Positions 6,764 through 9,632 of a DNA stretch of 9,632 nt are shown here, one piece after another. Each line of letters starts with the position of its first letter. Within the stretch, counting starts at the first letter, position 1. Position numbers and translations under genes: made by a program. The notes under the pieces were generated by a model. It was not told where the DNA came from. It worked only from the letters and a program-made list of their open reading frames with translations, and did no database searches. This stretch comes from Treponema sp. (lineage in GTDB: Bacteria > Spirochaetota > Spirochaetia > Treponematales > Breznakiellaceae): assembly GCA_009785045.1 (NCBI GenBank), contig WQXC01000063.1:1-9632 (forward strand), given 5' to 3'.

Positions 6764-9632
6764 ATTTATTAATAGTCAAAGAAGCCGCAAGATTTACAGC
6801 TTCTTTTTCTGCATCTTCAAATTCGCTGTGTAAAATATGTCCCATAATTATATCAAGAGCAGTTTTTGTTTCTTTTGAATATTTGTTTATTTTTGCAAGT
6901 ATGTCCAGCGCGCCTTTTCTGTCATAATTTGCCGCTTTTTCCTGGACTGCTTTTAACTTTTCCTGCAGATCTATAATATCTTCGTTCGTAAGTTTATGAT
7001 CCATGTTTTTATTTTCTTGCAAAGATTCCAATTTTTCTAGCAGTATCTTTAGATTTTTTATAAAATCCTGTATAGACTTCTCTATCTTTTTAATATCCTT
7101 ATCCCGCCCGTTTTTTTCCAGTTCTAATGCTGTTTCGGCAAGTTCCGGTTCATCTATATTCCAGAGCGAGCTCTTAATTCCGTGGACAATTACTGTAAAT
7201 TTTTGCAATACATCTTCGTTTGCAAAATGCGAAGATTGTTCTTCCAGCCATGTAACTGCTTTACGGGCATCTCTTAAAAATGATTCCTTTAGTAAAGGAG
7301 AATCAATCTGAGGAGGTGAATCGCTTTTGTTGTCGGTTGTATAATTTACCTGCTGCCGCGCAGCTTCAATAACTTCCGCCGGCTGTTTATCGCGTATATA
7401 TTTATTTAAAATGTAATTCAACTGGCGTATATCTATTGGTTTCGAAATGAAATCATCAAAACCTTTTCGTAAAAATATATCTGACTGTCCGGAAACTGCA
7501 TTGGCTGTAAGTGCAACAATGGAAGCCTTATATCCTGTGTTACGTATATGTTTTACCGCTTCTATGCCGTCCATTTCCGGCATCATGTGATCCATAAATA
7601 TAATGTCGTATATTTTTCCTTTATTAATTATATCGATAGCTTCCTGTCCGCTCATTGCAGTATCAATTTGAAGCTTGTACATTTTCATTAATCCCATGGC
7701 TACATATATATTTGTTTCTACATCGTCAACAACAAGAACTTTTCCGTACGGCATTGGGTCGCGTGTTATTTGACCTCTTTTTCTGTGTGTCATATAATTT
7801 ATGCGGAATTGCTGCAGGTTTGATGTTACTTCTTTGCCAAGCACATCTGAGTCAACCAATCGCTGCGGCAGCCGTAATGTAAACAAGGATCCTTTTTCAA
7901 CTTCACTTTCAACATTTAATGTGCCGTTCATCAGGTTGACTAGACGCTTTGTTATGGAAAGACCAAGGCCGGTTCCTTCTATCGTGACATTTTTGTCCAA
8001 ATTAAAACGCGAATATTCTTCAAATAACTTACCTAATTGCTCTTCTGTCATTCCATGGCCTGTATCCCTGACGCTTAAAACCAGAATAACACTGTCTTTT
8101 TCCTTGCGTGAAGATTCTGAGTTAACTGATAAAATAACTTTACCGGCATCGGTATACTTAAATGCATTGGACAATAGGTTATTCAAAATCTGTTTAATTC
8201 TAAGTTCATCACCGACTAATTTTGCCGGAACGTTTTCATCAATTTGCAGTTCAAAATCGATTGGTTTACTGTCGATTCGCATCATATTCAGAAGAGCCGA
8301 ATCGTTTATCATGCTTGCAACTTTGTACTGTGCAGGCATAATGTCCAGTTTGCCGGCTTCGATTTTAGAAAAGTCAAGGATATCATTAATTATTCCAAGG
8401 AGCAAATCGCATGAACTGTATATTTTGCCAAGACCTTCTTCGATTTCTGATGGAAGCGTTTTATGCTGGATTAATATTTCTGTGATGCCCAGAATTGCAT
8501 TCATCGGTGTGCGTATTTCGTGGCTCATGTTTGCCAAAAAAGAGGATTTTATCTGACTTGCCATTTTGGCAGCTTCCAGCGCCTGGCGGCGGCCTGAGTC
8601 GGAGATTACAAGCGCCATTAAGTCAGCCAAAGAAGAAGCAAAAGATTGTTCTTCTGCTGCCCATTCGCGTTTTTCGTTAAATTGATTATAATTTCTCTGC
8701 TCAACGCTAACCACTCCTGCAAGCTTGCCGTCTACATATATGGGAGCATCAAGCGCAGCGTACAAACTGCTGTATCCGTCAAAAGTATTTGTAATTAATT
8801 TGCAGTCATCAATAGTGTTCATTACTATTAATCGTTCAGATTTTAACAGTTTTACATAATTACCACGGTTTGTTAAATTAAAACTTTTCTGATCGGTAAA
8901 ATCACCGGCGCTTGCGTTATAATAAATAACATTTTTTAGAGTATTATCGTTTTCATTATAACTCCAGATTCCGACACAACTGGTATTTAAAGCTTTGCAC
9001 CCTTCCTGCGCGATAACGCCTGCAGCAGCTTTTAAAATTCCGGCAGATAGAGTAGGGGACTTTGTTATTTTTGCAAGCGCATCGTTAAGTTTTTTTGTAT
9101 GGGTGATACTAAATGCCATTTTTGCGGTTTGCATTGCAAGTTCATTAGTCCGTTTTTCTACAAGCTGCTCAAGCTGTTTGCCGGCATAGCGGCTTCTTGT
9201 AAAAAAGATAAAAACAAGAGCAAGTACAAACAAGAGCAATACAGAAAGTAATATAAACAATGGACGCTGTGCTTCCGCTACTTTAACTCTGTAATCGTAG
9301 GTTCTTCGCATCCAGCTGTCAGAGATTCCCTTTAAATCTATCATCTCAAGCGCTTTATCAATTATGGAACACAGGATAGTTTCATTAACATTTATTCCGA
9401 ATTTAACATCAAAAGGATTATCAAATATAATATTATTTTTAAAGTTAGGTATTTCCAGATAATTGGTCAGGTATAATAATCTTCTTTGGTTCGCCATTAC
9501 CATTTCAACTTCTCCAAGCTGCAATGCGCTGAAGGCTTCCTCTACATTTTCGTATTCGATTGTGTTTATATGATTGGGAAACCATTTTTTAAAAGTGGTA
9601 GAGTATGCTGTATTTTTTGCAAGACCTACTTT
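6762..9632 (-). CDS. Hybrid sensor histidine kinase with periplasmic solute-binding sensor: SBP-TM-GAF-HisKA-HATPase-REC-Hpt (N-terminus beyond window)
   Basis: The reading frame is open through the right edge, giving 956 visible residues. A TTG at 9524 could be mistaken for the start, but the 36 codons before it continue a family 3 solute-binding domain (segments such as VGLAKNTAYSTTFKKWF, then VEEAFSALQLGEVEMVMAN), so the true start is outside. Numbering from the edge: C-terminal part of the periplasmic sensor (1-~115), transmembrane helix (~124-145), coiled coil, GAF (~180-340), HisKA with H371, HATPase with N489, DTGHG (523-527) and GTGLGL (553-558), REC with D636/D637, phosphoacceptor D681 and K731, Hpt with H817, then one helical tail module (~884-951). 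All phosphorelay residues are present. Family knowledge suggests the sensor binds an amino acid or another small polar solute in the periplasm; the ligand cannot be told. Compared with its downstream paralogue it has no PAS and stops just where that protein goes on to a second Hpt. It is the most upstream visible gene of the operon. Confidence 0.94.
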   Translation of the reverse strand, partial: KVGLAKNTAYSTTFKKWFPNHINTIEYENVEEAFSALQLGEVEMVMANQRRLLYLTNYLEIPNFKNNIIFDNPFDVKFGINVNETILCSIIDKALEMIDLKGISDSWMRRTYDYRVKVAEAQRPLFILLSVLLLFVLALVFIFFTRSRYAGKQLEQLVEKRTNELAMQTAKMAFSITHTKKLNDALAKITKSPTLSAGILKAAAGVIAQEGCKALNTSCVGIWSYNENDNTLKNVIYYNASAGDFTDQKSFNLTNRGNYVKLLKSERLIVMNTIDDCKLITNTFDGYSSLYAALDAPIYVDGKLAGVVSVEQRNYNQFNEKREWAAEEQSFASSLADLMALVISDSGRRQALEAAKMASQIKSSFLANMSHEIRTPMNAILGITEILIQHKTLPSEIEEGLGKIYSSCDLLLGIINDILDFSKIEAGKLDIMPAQYKVASMINDSALLNMMRIDSKPIDFELQIDENVPAKLVGDELRIKQILNNLLSNAFKYTDAGKVILSVNSESSRKEKDSVILVLSVRDTGHGMTEEQLGKLFEEYSRFNLDKNVTIEGTGLGLSITKRLVNLMNGTLNVESEVEKGSLFTLRLPQRLVDSDVLGKEVTSNLQQFRINYMTHRKRGQITRDPMPYGKVLVVDDVETNIYVAMGLMKMYKLQIDTAMSGQEAIDIINKGKIYDIIFMDHMMPEMDGIEAVKHIRNTGYKASIVALTANAVSGQSDIFLRKGFDDFISKPIDIRQLNYILNKYIRDKQPAEVIEAARQQVNYTTDNKSDSPPQIDSPLLKESFLRDARKAVTWLEEQSSHFANEDVLQKFTVIVHGIKSSLWNIDEPELAETALELEKNGRDKDIKKIEKSIQDFIKNLKILLEKLESLQENKNMDHKLTNEDIIDLQEKLKAVQEKAANYDRKGALDILAKINKYSKETKTALDIIMGHILHSEFEDAEKEAVNLAASLTINK
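6780..6983 (-). repeat. Hpt-tail helical module of the first kinase
   Basis: C-terminal module after the single Hpt (NYDRKGALDILAKINKY, then HSEF). It is nearly the same as copy 1 of the second kinase, and the protein stops about five residues after it. Confidence 0.6.
7558..7601 (-). repeat. 44-bp perfect direct repeat, copy in the first kinase
   Basis: Partner of 4692-4735, 2866 bp away in the same orientation and in the same reading phase of the paralogous receiver domain. It could act as a site of recombination or gene conversion between the two kinases. Confidence 0.85.

Noticed and set aside
6249..6833. Open + strand frame of 194 codons spanning the junction of the two kinases
   Set aside because: It is antisense to well-supported domains on the - strand, has serine-rich composition and no recognisable motif.
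7801..8556. Long open frame on the + strand (251 codons) opposite the first kinase, and a similar one at 5409-5864 opposite the second
   Set aside because: They lie antisense to matching parts of two paralogous kinases, so their likeness to each other follows from the kinase similarity. The peptides are serine/isoleucine-rich with no domain features.
9522..9524. TTG as the start codon of the first kinase
   Set aside because: The frame stays open for 36 more codons to the window edge and those codons continue the solute-binding domain, so the gene begins outside the window.

Overview
The window (roughly 40% G+C by eye) looks like chromosome from a host-associated spirochaete, most likely a Treponema-type organism. 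That assignment is an inference from the protein families: a short non-canonical DNA polymerase III alpha subunit, hybrid kinases with Hpt domains followed by a small helical tail module, and REC/HD-GYP regulators. Clostridial relatives carry similar kinases, so the genus is not certain. Every gene looks intact except the two that run off the window edges. No RNA genes, insertion sequences, CRISPR arrays or long non-coding stretches were seen.

Left edge (2-1021, + strand): the C-terminal third of a DnaE-family polymerase alpha subunit. It ends directly after its OB fold, which is typical of the shorter, DnaE2-like alpha subunits. It converges with the next block across only 20 bp.

The rest (1042-9632, - strand) is one tightly packed five-gene signalling operon, read from the right edge leftward: (1) a membrane hybrid histidine kinase with a periplasmic solute-binding-type sensor, truncated by the window edge; (2) a second, paralogous hybrid kinase that has lost that sensor, gained or kept a PAS domain, and carries a second Hpt domain; (3) a protein made of two receiver domains; (4) a single receiver domain; (5) a receiver domain fused to an HD-GYP phosphodiesterase. 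Gaps are 10 bp, a 1-base stop/start overlap, 13 bp and 4 bp, so translational coupling is likely. The operon promoter lies beyond position 9632.

Taken together the operon encodes two autokinase histidines, three Hpt histidines and six receiver domains, but only one recognisable output, the HD-GYP domain predicted to degrade cyclic di-GMP. No DNA-binding domain is present. The simplest model is a branched phosphorelay in which an extracellular small molecule (first kinase) and intracellular cues (PAS and GAF domains) converge on cyclic di-GMP turnover, with the output-free receivers acting as phosphate sinks, intermediates or protein-docking switches. The points most worth a second look are the complementary truncations of the tandem kinases, the repeated Hpt-tail module, a 44-bp perfect repeat shared by the kinases, a dnaX-like slippery heptamer between the two receivers of gene 3, and a receiver with an altered switch residue.
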